DNA of 64,000 nt from Desulfovulcanus ferrireducens (GCF_018704065.1 NZ_JAGUQP010000001.1:115275-179274); one strand, 5' to 3'; counted from the first letter of the stretch, positions 29,039-38,061 are shown. A program made the numbers and translations. Notes: a model not told the origin generated them from the sequence alone.

Positions 29039-29510
29039 AAGTGATTCTCCTTAACGTATGAAAACTTTGTATCTCGCCCATGAATGATGAAAAGTCAAGT
29101 AAATCAACCAATGTGTCTACGATGAGGTCAAACTTCAGGCTTTGATGATTTGATGAGTGATAGTTTGGTGTGTCAGTAATGAGTAGAAGTTACTAGGTCA
29201 ACTTTCCGTGTTAAATGACGGGCACATTTTCTTTGTTAGCAATAAAGAAAATGTGTTTTTTGAAAATCCTGTAATATCAATGAGTTGAACAAGTAGGAAA
29301 GTTGAGTTACTAAAAGATAAAATGTAGATTATGACTGAAAACTTGTCTTTTCAGAAAGAATATTACTCCCACTATAGGCAATAAAACTCGCCTCTACTGC
29401 AGGGCTTTTAGTAAATGTTTTTATGCAAGTCTCGGTAAGACAATTTATGGTTCCGCGACTTGGATGAACATTGGAGTTGAACCTGATTAAAGAAAGTTTC
29501 TACTAAAATT
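29039..29510. other. Non-coding stretch between pdxJ and the pilin module
   Basis: No coding potential was seen on either strand. The stretch contains the hairpin at 29223-29261, a pair of inverted GGAAAGTTG/CAACTTTCC segments about 90 bases apart that flank it, and further unpaired AT-rich DNA. It may hold the pdxJ promoter or a small RNA, but I recognise no RNA family. Confidence 0.4.
29223..29261 (+). terminator. Orphan terminator-like hairpin
   Basis: A perfect 12-bp stem (CACATTTTCTTT / AAAGAAAATGTG) with a 9-base loop is followed by a T-run on the plus strand. No plus-strand gene ends here, so it may terminate an unseen small transcript. Confidence 0.6.
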
Positions 29511-30653
29511 TTACCTGACCTCCCGCCAGGAGGTCATGCTTACGGTGTATAACAATTTATTACCCACGTTATTCAGTGCCTGGCTGCTGTAACGGATTTT
29601 GGCATTTCCCCTAAGCTCCACTTCAGAATCGGCAACATTGTTGCCAGCTACCACAACTGCGCCAAACAGATAGGCGTTCCCTTTCCCTAGATCCAGGTCC
29701 CAGGTACCAACATCCCAGGTTTTGTTTAAGACGATAATCAATCCCTCAAAATGAAAAGTTCCTTGAAATGTTGCACCCTCTTCCACGATCAATATGCCTG
29801 CCCCGTCCACGCTGCCCGCGAACTTTGTGTCGTCTGTTACATAGGTGATCTGAGGATCGTCTCGCGTTCCAAGGGTCAGGGAACCAGCTATGGTTGGTGT
29901 ACCGTTGATAGTATTATCGGCCAGAGGAATAAGCTCATTTGCAAAATCTTGCCAGTCTGTTGCCGTCATGTTCCCTCCGCCTGTCTTTACGGGCGGGTCG
30001 CCATACACATTTTGTTTCCATCCCGAGTCATACACGTTGCTAAGCGTGGGGGTAGTGTTTTCGGTATACAAGCCGGGCTTTGCCGGTTTGCTAGTAAGTG
30101 TTCCCGCGCAATTTGCACCTGAACAGTAAAAATTGGCCGGCGGGTCATAATCACGGCCATCGACAAAATTTTTGTGTGCACCGCTACCGGCGAAATGGAT
30201 GGTCGAGTTAGGTCCATAGACCCCCATGGCCCCGTCCGGAGGGGGAAGCGTATTGGAGGTTTTTTGAAAAACTACCCGGATGACTGCCTTGGCTCCCTGG
30301 GGGCCTCTGCCTGTACTTGTAAAGCTGTAGTTAGTACCGTTTTTCGATATGGCCGAAATGGTAAAATCATAACCGTTCGGCACTGTATAGGTTGGGGTTA
30401 CAGAAGTGTTGTCTGTTACGGGGAGGGGAAAAGTTTTATTATTAATCTGGGCCAGAGTGTACTGGACGCCTGCTTCGGCATTAAAAAAAGCCGTTTTCTG
30501 AGCCTTGTCGCTAGCGGCGATTTGGGTTTCTGTTCTACTGATGTTGGTGGCGGATATGCCGATAATAACAAGTAATGCCATTACCAAAAGGGAGACTATG
30601 AGGACGTAACCTTTTTCACTTTTTTTTAAATGACTTGATGATTCTTTCTTCAT
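29511..30653 (-). CDS. pilX: PilX-like minor pilin with long C-terminal domain
   Basis: I chose the ATG at 30653 (MKKESSSH), 16 bases after pilV, by analogy with the second module. The N-terminal 50 residues are the PilX-type membrane anchor (KGYVLIVSLLVMALLVIIG) lacking the usual Glu5, followed by SRTETQIAASDKAQKTAFFNAEAG, the conserved PilX helix. The ~330-residue C-terminal part is rich in Gly, Asn and Asp and appears beta-helical (GNAYLFGAVVVAGNN, AKIRYSSQAL). It is about twice the length of the second PilX at 37454. It ends TSWREVR, a motif shared with the PilY1 C-terminus. Confidence 0.82.
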   Translation of the reverse strand: MKKESSSHLKKSEKGYVLIVSLLVMALLVIIGISATNISRTETQIAASDKAQKTAFFNAEAGVQYTLAQINNKTFPLPVTDNTSVTPTYTVPNGYDFTISAISKNGTNYSFTSTGRGPQGAKAVIRVVFQKTSNTLPPPDGAMGVYGPNSTIHFAGSGAHKNFVDGRDYDPPANFYCSGANCAGTLTSKPAKPGLYTENTTPTLSNVYDSGWKQNVYGDPPVKTGGGNMTATDWQDFANELIPLADNTINGTPTIAGSLTLGTRDDPQITYVTDDTKFAGSVDGAGILIVEEGATFQGTFHFEGLIIVLNKTWDVGTWDLDLGKGNAYLFGAVVVAGNNVADSEVELRGNAKIRYSSQALNNVGNKLLYTVSMTSWREVR

Positions 30654-30669
30654 ATGCCCCCCGTCCCTA

Positions 30670-31086
30670 TTAATATGGCGCTTTAATACAATTAAAGGAG
30701 ACGCGTCTTGATTTTCCACCGTCTGTCCAGGTCACAATGACCCTTATGTTTTTGGTATTAGATATTGGTGAGTCCAGCGCGACGTTCCAGGAAATACTAT
30801 ATTGGCCTTGAGTTATGTTGAAATCTGCCTGTGCATCGGTTTTGTCCAGGCCGGTAGTACCGTCTCCGTTCCTATCATTTAGTAAGGGATCGTTATATGG
30901 TAAGGTCGTCAGGAACTCCAGCTGGCTTGCAGCCAATGCGCTGGCCTCGGTGATACGGCGGCCGATGGCGTTGTTTTTAACAGCAGTAGTCTGCATGCCG
31001 CCAACGGCCAGAATGCCAATGACAAGTATCGTCATGGCTATTAAAACCTCTATCAGGGAGAAACCTTTTTGACTCTTTTTATTCAT
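30670..31086 (-). CDS. pilV: PilV-like minor pilin, module 1
   Basis: The 138 residues carry a class III pilin leader, short and charged, with the cleavage context KG|FSLIEVLIAM and Glu5, then VIGILAVGGMQTTAV, the PilV signature. It is clearly homologous to the PilV at 38062 over its full length. The start codon directly abuts a MITE-2 (31087-31216), so the normal ribosome-binding region from the pilW end is gone and I see no good replacement; expression may be low. Minor pilins prime type IV pilus or type II pseudopilus assembly. Confidence 0.85.
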   Translation of the reverse strand: MNKKSQKGFSLIEVLIAMTILVIGILAVGGMQTTAVKNNAIGRRITEASALAASQLEFLTTLPYNDPLLNDRNGDGTTGLDKTDAQADFNITQGQYSISWNVALDSPISNTKNIRVIVTWTDGGKSRRVSFNCIKAPY

Positions 31087-31216
31087 GATGCAACTGCAAT
31101 AATTAAAATTTTACAGTTTTGATAAACATCCTCATCTTGTAACCTGTTCAAATAATTCAAAATTCATCATTCAAAATTCAACATCGCCTGCAAAAAGGGA
31201 CTTTTTGCAGGCGCAT
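31087..31216 (-). repeat. MITE-2 copy C, between pilW and pilV
   Basis: This 130-bp copy is inverted relative to copies A and B: it starts GATGCAACTGCAATAATT and ends TTTTTGCAGGCGCAT. A 7-bp duplication TATTCAT lies at 31080-31086 and 31217-31223. The homologous place in module 2 (38479-38484) has a 6-base pilW-pilV gap and no insertion, which is the empty site. Confidence 0.9.
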
Positions 31217-31229
31217 TATTCATAACCCA

Positions 31230-31979
31230 TTAAAGACCCATGTTCCGACAATGTACGATCCCGGTAAGAAGGCGTCGACGGAATTTGTCATTAGGAGTTA
31301 TGACCTGATTGCCGATCACGTACGTATTTGTGTTCTGAAAATCCGGGTCCTCCTTGTCTGCCTTGGCGAGGATCCAAATCCTGACCGCCCGGATCCGGTC
31401 AATGGCAACTGGACTTATGGGAGAGTTGTCGAAGATACTGTAATCCAAACTGCCATCGTTGTTAGTATCTATTGCCCATATGATATCACTGGACGAGTTG
31501 GTTTCCAAATTACCGTCGAGGTCTTTGTCATAAGCATAGGCCAGGCCAAAGTACTCTATGTTTTCGGCCAGTAATTGCCGTCCGCTGCCGTCGTCCCTTG
31601 CCAAATCAAGATTACTATCACTATCGAAATCATACAGGGAATAGGAGATGGTTTCATTTGGGTCGACATTGCCGTTGTCGTTCATATCACTGGTAAACTT
31701 GATGATGTTGAATGCAGCGTTGGTTATACCAAACTTTCCGCTACCTGTCGGATCATACCCTGCCATCCTGATCTCCATGGTCATTATGTCCATGGCCGCC
31801 CTTAGATTCTGCTGCATCTCAGCGACCTGTTCCTGTACATGATAGTTTTTGTGCTGCCACTGAAATGCCGAGTATATCGCGGTTAGGAGGACCCCGGATA
31901 CAGCTATCACGACAAGGAGCTCTATCAAGGTAAAACCATTATTTGACTTAAAATGATAAACTTTACTCATCTTTTTCAT
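31230..31979 (-). CDS. pilW: PilW-like minor pilin, module 1
   Basis: The 249 residues open with NNG|FTLIELLVVIAVSG, a class III prepilin cleavage site with Glu5, and continue with the PilW pattern AEMQQNLRAAMDIMTMEIRMAGYDP. Asp/Asn-rich stretches (DMNDNGNVDPNE, DFDSDSNLDLARDD) resemble calcium-binding loops. It is highly similar to module 2 PilW and ends with the same RNMGL. The stop is followed by the duplicated target of the MITE-2. Confidence 0.88.
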   Translation of the reverse strand: MKKMSKVYHFKSNNGFTLIELLVVIAVSGVLLTAIYSAFQWQHKNYHVQEQVAEMQQNLRAAMDIMTMEIRMAGYDPTGSGKFGITNAAFNIIKFTSDMNDNGNVDPNETISYSLYDFDSDSNLDLARDDGSGRQLLAENIEYFGLAYAYDKDLDGNLETNSSSDIIWAIDTNNDGSLDYSIFDNSPISPVAIDRIRAVRIWILAKADKEDPDFQNTNTYVIGNQVITPNDKFRRRLLTGIVHCRNMGL

Positions 31980-32028
31980 TTTATTCTATTTTTGTTTGGA
32001 ACCGATGAGTTGAATTGCGTTATTTATT

Positions 32029-32129
32029 GAGTCTGTGGCCAAACCTTACTTAAGAGGACAATTTTTCATAATTTTTTACAATCCTGATTTCTAATCTGGT
32101 AGTCAAAATGGCGTTTGGGCACAGACTCT
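32029..32129 (+). repeat. MITE-1 copy 5, minimal form
   Basis: Only 101 bases long, this copy keeps both inverted ends (GAGTCTGTGGCCAAACC and a slightly altered GCGTTTGGGCACAGACTC) and the adjacent TCTAATCTGGTAGTCAAAATGG, but lacks the centre including the REP-like hairpin. It sits between fimT and pilW of module 1. It resembles an internal-deletion derivative of the copy at 51192. Confidence 0.82.
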
Positions 32130-32150
32130 ATTTATCAATATAGACGCAGA

Positions 32151-32735
32151 TCACTCCCAATCGGTTCCGTTCCAGCTTCTTAAGACAATTGCCCCTGAAG
32201 ACCTTGCTCCTATGGCGACGGCGTCATTGTTGTTATTTGACAGATAACAATAGCCATTAAAGCCCGATAGAAGTCCCCTTGCGTTAAACACGGCCACGTT
32301 ATTAGTAAAGGTAACATGGTCGCCCCAAGTTGTGTTATGTGCTACGTCAAATGCGGCGTTTCCATGGCCATAACCTACTCCACTTTGATAATCATCTAAG
32401 TTGACTGTTTCCTGTATGACATTGTCACTATGTGCAGCCCAGTTATTGTCTGGCCCCTTGTCTGAACAAATGAGGTAACGGTTATTGGGAACATCAAATA
32501 CTATGGCCCACTCCTTACTTTCCCGGACAGCGTTCAATCTGATTTTTTGCATATTTGACAACAGGTCCCTGGCCGCCGACTCCAACCGGTGGCGGGGAAA
32601 CCAACTGACAATATTTGGCACGGCAAGGGCGGTCAGGATGCCCATGATGGCAATGACGACTGCCATCTCAATAAAGGTAATTCCCGCCTGGTGAATAAGA
32701 TTGTGAGAAAGACGATGTTTCATTCTTTTTCCCAT
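32151..32735 (-). CDS. fimT: FimT/GspH-like minor pilin
   Basis: The 194 residues have the prepilin site QAG|ITFIEMAVVIAIMGILTALAVPN with Glu5 and then FPRHRLESAARDLLSNMQKIRLNAVRESKEW, the FimT/GspH pattern. The second Met (MKHRLSHN, residue 5) is an equally possible start. The C-terminal half has the beta-sandwich features of GspH (NNRYLICSD, FNARGLLSGFNG). It is the first gene of module 1 and has no counterpart in module 2. The minimal MITE-1 separates it from pilW. Confidence 0.87.
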   Translation of the reverse strand: MGKRMKHRLSHNLIHQAGITFIEMAVVIAIMGILTALAVPNIVSWFPRHRLESAARDLLSNMQKIRLNAVRESKEWAIVFDVPNNRYLICSDKGPDNNWAAHSDNVIQETVNLDDYQSGVGYGHGNAAFDVAHNTTWGDHVTFTNNVAVFNARGLLSGFNGYCYLSNNNNDAVAIGARSSGAIVLRSWNGTDWE

Positions 32736-33567
32736 GGTACAGTTGGTTTATTGTCGCCCGGAGTTAAAAGTATAAGTCATCGCAAGCTTTGCCGACTTTG
32801 TAAAGTTTGTAGAGAACCTACCTGTATTTACCTCCTTAATATTTTACGCATTGGTATTTCGAGAATTTTATAATCTTTTACGACCCCGAACGCCCGCCTG
32901 GTTGCTGGTTTTCGCTATGTTTTTATATAAAAATATATATTCATATTTAATGTTGAGTCAACTAGAATGTAAAGAATAATTAAAGGGGCGAATATACTTG
33001 TAGTTACACTCCGGCTCAGAGGAGATGTCGTGGTTTCAAGAGATGAGAACAGCGGTTCTTATGTTGAGGGAGTGCCAGTGGTCACGCAAAAAGGAAGAAC
33101 CAGAATTCAGTCCGGATAACAGCTGGCTGCACTTGGGTCGAGTAGTTGAGCAGGTAGAGTAGTTGAATGGTTGAGTGGGGTTATTTTAATGTTGGATGTT
33201 TAATGCTTAATGTTGAATGAAAAAGAAGAGAAAAGGGCGTATTGAAGAGGAAGCTCTGAAGTTGAGAAGATGAGAAGTCAGGTGGGGTGGGTTGGTTAGG
33301 AGAGTAAGGTGAGCAGGGTGGAGCTGGATGATATGAAAATGACTTTTTTGAGACTTTAGAAGCTTGGCCAATCCAGACGGAGTAGAGTGGATATGGGATT
33401 CCGTAGCAGAATTTTCCCCGGATTGTCGTCAGATTCCGGATTATTACCGCTTCACAGAGCATCTGAACAGGTTTGATTGCTCAATCATGACAAAATTACG
33501 CTAAATATGAACAACAAAAGAGAAACCAATCAGCAGATGCAATGCCAAAATTAAGGCTTGCCATAAA
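32736..33567. other. Leader and spacer between fimT and the GIY-YIG remnant
   Basis: The fimT leader holds AAGGAGG-like and AT-rich DNA but no riboswitch I recognise. At 33025-33162 a 45-codon plus-strand ORF (MSWFQEMRTAVLML..) looks partly coding, yet its end falls in GAGTAGTTGAG-type repeats and it has no well spaced ribosome-binding site. Segments at about 33129-33180 and 33385-33405 match DNA at 4190-4265. Confidence 0.4.
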
Positions 33568-33690
33568 TCATTCCAATTGGGATTTTTTGACTGAATCAGC
33601 TACTCTTCTTACTAAATCGTTTGTTACGCCAGTATAAAGTACTTTATCGCTTTTGTTGCTCATTATGTAGACGCAGCCACCCTTTTTCAT
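33568..33690 (-). pseudogene. Truncated GIY-YIG endonuclease
   Basis: The 40 codons encode MKKGGCVYIMSNKSDKVLY, then TGVTNDLVRRVADSVKK, followed by a stop. This is the first half of the GIY-YIG fold (strand Y-I, then YTGVTNDLVRRV), as in YhbQ-like proteins of about 80-100 residues. The catalytic Glu and the C-terminal half are missing. The DNA beyond it is non-coding and ends in REP-like repeats at about 33720-33840, so it is a remnant. Confidence 0.7.
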
Positions 33691-33859
33691 AATCTTCTCA
33701 TTCTTGAGATTCTTCGGTCGCTTATTACACTCCCTCAGAATGACAAGTATGGATGCACGTCATCCTGAGTTCCGCTAAAAGCGGGACGAAGGATCTCATT
33801 GCTTGTCTCTGTTTCGCATAAAAACCGTCATTCTGAGTCCCGCATCTTACTTGTTGAGG

Positions 33860-36800
33860 TTATTGCCAAATTTCTCGCCAGCTCTGCAGGATCACTCTGT
33901 TGCCGGGTGGGGCGGTAAAATTTCCATCACCAATCTGGATGACCTGGTTGTCTATGGTGGTCAGGTAGACATGTTTTCTGTCCACGTAAGGGGCGCCGCG
34001 GCTTTTTCTTATGCTGATGGACTCGACTAAACCGTCATCGGTGACCCATCCTCCGGAGCCATCCGCTAAATTAAGATTATACAAGTAGCCGGTCCCCATT
34101 TTATCATTGGCCGGGTCGTGGCTTTCCATCGTGCCTGTGGCTGTGGATATATAAATATGCCTTGCGGCAACAGTGGGCGAGGACCATACTTTTTCTCCCA
34201 CCCCGGTATCCTTCTCCCACAACAAGGTGCCGGCGCCAGCCAAGGCCGGATCCCTGGGATCCGGATTCGGATTTTTGTCCGTGGCGTCTATGGCCAGAAT
34301 TTTATACCGTTCATTATTGTCCGTCCAGTCTGCGCCGCCGGTGCCGAAGATTACTACCACGGGGTTAAAGCGGGTAACAGCCGGTGACACCGAGATAGGG
34401 TTGCCCACGCCGGCGTCCCAAAGGGGAACCTGTTTGTCAGCATATTCAGGGTATTTAAAATCGTCATAAGTACCGTTAGGGTTGAGTCTATGACCTACAT
34501 AGTAACCAACGCCGTCTGGTTTCCGTTCATATTGGCCGGGATGGAGTTCATTCTTAAATTCCCAGTTTGATTCCCACAAGGTGTTGAGTTCCCACATCCT
34601 GCCTTCCATGTCTCCCACATAAAGTCGATCCGCAAAAGTATCACCGTCAATGTCAAAAAGGCTTATGGCCCCGGGGATGTCATTTATTGCGCTTTGGTAG
34701 TCTTGAGAAAAGCGCCACAATTTTTTGCCAGTTTTCAAGTCATAGGCAAAAATACTGATTCCCCCGTGGTTCTCTGCAATTTTTGCATAGCCCGTAGCTA
34801 CAAAAACCACCCATTTTGTTTCGTAAGCATAGGGCATCTTGGTCTTTTCGTTCAGGACTATTTTGCCTGGATCGTCTATATACTTAACAGGCCATTTCAC
34901 CTTGCCAATGGCGGCGCGATACGCGTGTCCCATGCCACCTCCGGGATCTTCTTGGTCGGTGACTTCCCAAAGCACCTTCACGTCGTCAGGGTTAGTGACG
35001 TCAAGGGCAAAGAGGTATCTGCCTCCCATGCCCTCGGGGCACACGAGGATGGTGCGCCATTCCTTGTCGCCGTCGTTGTCATGATCGTAGTAGATATCTC
35101 TGACCGTTGGTGATGCGTCTACAGCGGCAAAGTCCGGGAATGCATAGGGATCGGTTCGGTCATTTTTGAGTTTGCCAAGCAGGTTTCGCGGGATAAAGGC
35201 CCACTTTTCCCTGCCGGTTTTGGTTTCAATGGCATGCAGCATGCCGTAGAGGTCTCCAACATAGGCGATCTCTTCCCTGTCTTTGTTGGTACGGCTGTTG
35301 GGTCCAACAATCGCAGGAGCTGAATGCATGATTCCGCCTAGCTTGTTTCCTCTCACCCGGTTGATGAGTTGTATTTCATCTGTGTCATTGCCGCCTTCGG
35401 CCGGCGTTTTCGGCGTGAGATTGAGAAGCGCTCTGAGTTCCTCGATATGGTTTGCATCAAAGCCTGTCCGGGACCAGGTCCCATCTCTTTCCTGCCTGGC
35501 CGTAAATATCTGTCGGGTATCTGGGTCTTTGATATGATCAGCAGTATCCCATATGGCCTCCTCGGGGTTGGCGCTACCCTTTCTCACATCATAGCAGCGA
35601 AAGTGCCCTTTAAAGCTAGGATATTCGAAGCTCCCCTGGTATAAATAAGGGAATGATGTAATGGGGGTTGCGCGCGTGTATTCTTGTTTAGTGAGCATGT
35701 ACTTGATGTCAAAAAGGGTATTGAGAACATACCGGACTCCTGCGATGTTTTTCCAGGAGCAGTCGTCGTTATAGGTACAAATGGTGGATTCGCCGCCAGT
35801 TGTATCTATGGTGAAATTCGCGGTTAGCTCAACGCCGGATGAAACCCCTCTTTTGTCATTGTAAAGTTCATAATCGGTTTTAGTATCGGTAATCTTTTTG
35901 AGCGTCTGAGAAGTATCGCCGCCGTTCCAGAAAAGAGTGATGGAATCCACGGTGATGGTGCTATCCCCTTTATTCCTGAAGGTTACTCCGGTGAGCTTCT
36001 TATTTTTTACCGAGGCAGTGGTAAGATCAAGCTCCAGAGGGCTGCCGGCCTTGGCAGTGAGTTCGTTTTTGTTGAAAGTTACCGTGCTGTTGGAGCCCCC
36101 ATTATATTTGACCACGAGAGTGAAACTTTCATTGCTGATATTCTTGTTAAATTCAAAATCGAGGCGGTGGATCTCCGGTTCAGGATTTACATTTTCGCTG
36201 ACATTTTTTTTGCACGAGGCATACTTATGGCCACCAAGATAAACCACATACCCATAATCACGATTGCCGTAAGCATAACCGCCTACGTAGTAGTCCCATC
36301 CAGTATTGTCTATTGTAAAACGGGTTACCGTCTCCCTGTAAGCGCTGGGATTACTCACTGTAACTTTATCTTCGTCCCAATTACTTGGTGGGTCGCCGAC
36401 GTTAGAGTACGGGTCGCCATATACATAGGGGCGCCAGTTGTGCAGATGACCGCCTTCAGGCACAAACAGAAAGTCGCCGATCTGAGAGTAGGGAAGAGAC
36501 TTATCGTTATAGATTATATCCTCCGCTTTATTGGTACCGCCGTTATGACCAAAACCCTTGGTGCTGAGAAAGCGGCCGTTTTTGCTGTGTTCGAACGTTT
36601 CAATGGAAGCACATTCGGCAAGCATGCCCTTCCCGGCCAGGAGGAATTTTTTTATATTGGCAACAATTTCTTCCACGTCGGAAACGCCATCTCCATCCGC
36701 GTCTTCTGAATAGCTATTATAACCCTCCCAGTGTGGTGCCCAGAGAAAATCATAATCTTTTAGTTGCAGAATACCGTCCCTGATTTGATTTGGCGTCACT

Positions 36801-37408
36801 ACCTCATAGATATCCGTACAGATGCCGGCCAGCCGCAGATAGGATTCCAGAATGGCGGCGTTGCCTCCTTTCTCGCTGCTGTCCATCAAGGCGATTTTTG
36901 GCAGTGCGCCCTCCATCTTTCGGTAGACAGGGGCTTTGAATGGCACTTGAGCTTCGTGCACCTCGACTGCTGCCCAGCCGTCCTGGTTGATAACCTCCTT
37001 GGCTTTCTCCGCATCTGAGCCGTCCACTATAAACGGGGCGCCGATATATGTAATTTTTTGGGGGTTGTCGCCAGGCTTAAAGGTAAGATTGGTGGTTCCG
37101 CCTTTATGGTCATAAAGTTTGACCACTGCCTTGTCTTTTTCCAGAGAGAGGTCCTCGATCACGACGTCAGTGCCGTTGATCTCGGTTTTTTCAGTGTTAA
37201 TTACCCAGTATATCGAGACTCCGGCCTTCAGCAAGTATAAGGTCAGGCCGTATGCTTCCAGTATGCCCCCGTCTGTATCTGGTTGGTAAAAACTATCCAT
37301 GGGGATGATAAGAGAACCAGCCGGAAAATTGTGTTCCACGGCCAGTGCCTGCAACGGCAAGCAGAGTAGTGAAACTAGCACCATTAGAATACGAATTTTG
37401 CTTCCCAT
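33860..37408 (-). CDS. pilY1: PilY1-like pilus tip protein with unusual N-terminal half
   Basis: The 1182 residues begin with a signal peptide (1-23, ending ALA). The C-terminal ~500 residues are the PilY1 beta-propeller (GIMHSAPAIVG, EEIAYVGDLYGMLHAIETKTG, DGDTFADRLYVGDMEGRMWEL). Calcium-type loops are visible at 236-244 (DADGDGVSD), 775-783 (DHDNDGDKE) and 919-927 (DIDGDTFAD). The N-terminal half does not show the von Willebrand A domain common in PilY1; instead about 165-330 looks like a Rossmann-type, GATase/ThuA-like domain (LPKIALMDSSEKGGNAAILESY in parts, FLWAPHWEGY), followed by beta-sandwich segments. It ends QSWREIWQ. PilY1 sits at pilus tips and promotes extension and adhesion. It is the last gene of module 2. 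Confidence 0.85.
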   Translation of the reverse strand: MGSKIRILMVLVSLLCLPLQALAVEHNFPAGSLIIPMDSFYQPDTDGGILEAYGLTLYLLKAGVSIYWVINTEKTEINGTDVVIEDLSLEKDKAVVKLYDHKGGTTNLTFKPGDNPQKITYIGAPFIVDGSDAEKAKEVINQDGWAAVEVHEAQVPFKAPVYRKMEGALPKIALMDSSEKGGNAAILESYLRLAGICTDIYEVVTPNQIRDGILQLKDYDFLWAPHWEGYNSYSEDADGDGVSDVEEIVANIKKFLLAGKGMLAECASIETFEHSKNGRFLSTKGFGHNGGTNKAEDIIYNDKSLPYSQIGDFLFVPEGGHLHNWRPYVYGDPYSNVGDPPSNWDEDKVTVSNPSAYRETVTRFTIDNTGWDYYVGGYAYGNRDYGYVVYLGGHKYASCKKNVSENVNPEPEIHRLDFEFNKNISNESFTLVVKYNGGSNSTVTFNKNELTAKAGSPLELDLTTASVKNKKLTGVTFRNKGDSTITVDSITLFWNGGDTSQTLKKITDTKTDYELYNDKRGVSSGVELTANFTIDTTGGESTICTYNDDCSWKNIAGVRYVLNTLFDIKYMLTKQEYTRATPITSFPYLYQGSFEYPSFKGHFRCYDVRKGSANPEEAIWDTADHIKDPDTRQIFTARQERDGTWSRTGFDANHIEELRALLNLTPKTPAEGGNDTDEIQLINRVRGNKLGGIMHSAPAIVGPNSRTNKDREEIAYVGDLYGMLHAIETKTGREKWAFIPRNLLGKLKNDRTDPYAFPDFAAVDASPTVRDIYYDHDNDGDKEWRTILVCPEGMGGRYLFALDVTNPDDVKVLWEVTDQEDPGGGMGHAYRAAIGKVKWPVKYIDDPGKIVLNEKTKMPYAYETKWVVFVATGYAKIAENHGGISIFAYDLKTGKKLWRFSQDYQSAINDIPGAISLFDIDGDTFADRLYVGDMEGRMWELNTLWESNWEFKNELHPGQYERKPDGVGYYVGHRLNPNGTYDDFKYPEYADKQVPLWDAGVGNPISVSPAVTRFNPVVVIFGTGGADWTDNNERYKILAIDATDKNPNPDPRDPALAGAGTLLWEKDTGVGEKVWSSPTVAARHIYISTATGTMESHDPANDKMGTGYLYNLNLADGSGGWVTDDGLVESISIRKSRGAPYVDRKHVYLTTIDNQVIQIGDGNFTAPPGNRVILQSWREIWQ

Positions 37409-37453
37409 AAGTTACATCTCCTTAAACTAGTTGGCCGGGGCCAGCACTTTTTG

Positions 37454-38041
37454 TTACCAGCGCTGGTTGGTTGCTGTCACCGCAGAGACTTCGTTTTTTG
37501 CCTGGCCCGTATTCTCTGCTCCGTAACGTTCCTGTGGGGCTTCATCTGCAGCACCAATGTAACGCACTCCTGCCTGGATTTTGGTCTGTGCGTTCTGGTA
37601 TGAGGTTGCGGTGGAGATAAGAATAACGGTATTGTCAGTATCTACCAGTGGGTCACCGTCCAGGTCATTGTTGTCAACAACTCGCAGAGTATAGGTAGCG
37701 CCGTTTACATTACGCCCGTTAGGATTGAGCTTATCAATTACATCGTTTAAGGTGTTATTACCCCCATATGGCCCGACAAGATCCTTCCCGGCAAGGAGAT
37801 TGTCCCAGTTGCCGCTATCGACACTTTTGAGAATGTAGAGCGCTGCACGGCCAGCTTCAATACCCGCGTCAGCGGCGCAGAAGACAGTTTTATACGTTTT
37901 ATCACTTCCGGCTATTCGAGTTTCTACTCTACTGGTTTTATTGGCGGTTATGCCGATAATAAGAAGTAATGTCATTATCAAAAGGGCGACCACAAAGACA
38001 AAACCCCTTTCTTCTTTTTTAAACGATATTAAATTTTTCAT
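37454..38041 (-). CDS. pilX: PilX-like minor pilin, module 2
   Basis: The 195 residues start with ERGFVFVVALLIMTLLLIIGI and SRVETRIAGSDKTYKTVFCAADAG, the PilX membrane helix and following conserved helix, and continue for ~130 residues with a short globular domain. It lies 20 bases after pilV and 45 bases before pilY1. Only the N-terminal third resembles the longer PilX of module 1; the C-terminal domains differ, so they may expose different surfaces. Confidence 0.83.
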   Translation of the reverse strand: MKNLISFKKEERGFVFVVALLIMTLLLIIGITANKTSRVETRIAGSDKTYKTVFCAADAGIEAGRAALYILKSVDSGNWDNLLAGKDLVGPYGGNNTLNDVIDKLNPNGRNVNGATYTLRVVDNNDLDGDPLVDTDNTVILISTATSYQNAQTKIQAGVRYIGAADEAPQERYGAENTGQAKNEVSAVTATNQRW

Positions 38042-38061
38042 CCTCTATTCTCCCTTCCCGA

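Noticed and set aside
32736..32935. Possible cyclic di-GMP riboswitch in the fimT leader
   Set aside because: GGCAAAGC looked suggestive, but the conserved tetraloop receptor, GGACGCAAAGCC context and 3' stem of GEMM-I are absent.
33025..33162. 45-codon plus-strand ORF (MSWFQEMRTAVLML..)
   Set aside because: The final third is in the GAGTAGTTGAG repeat and the purine-rich site abuts the ATG with no spacing; not enough to call a gene.
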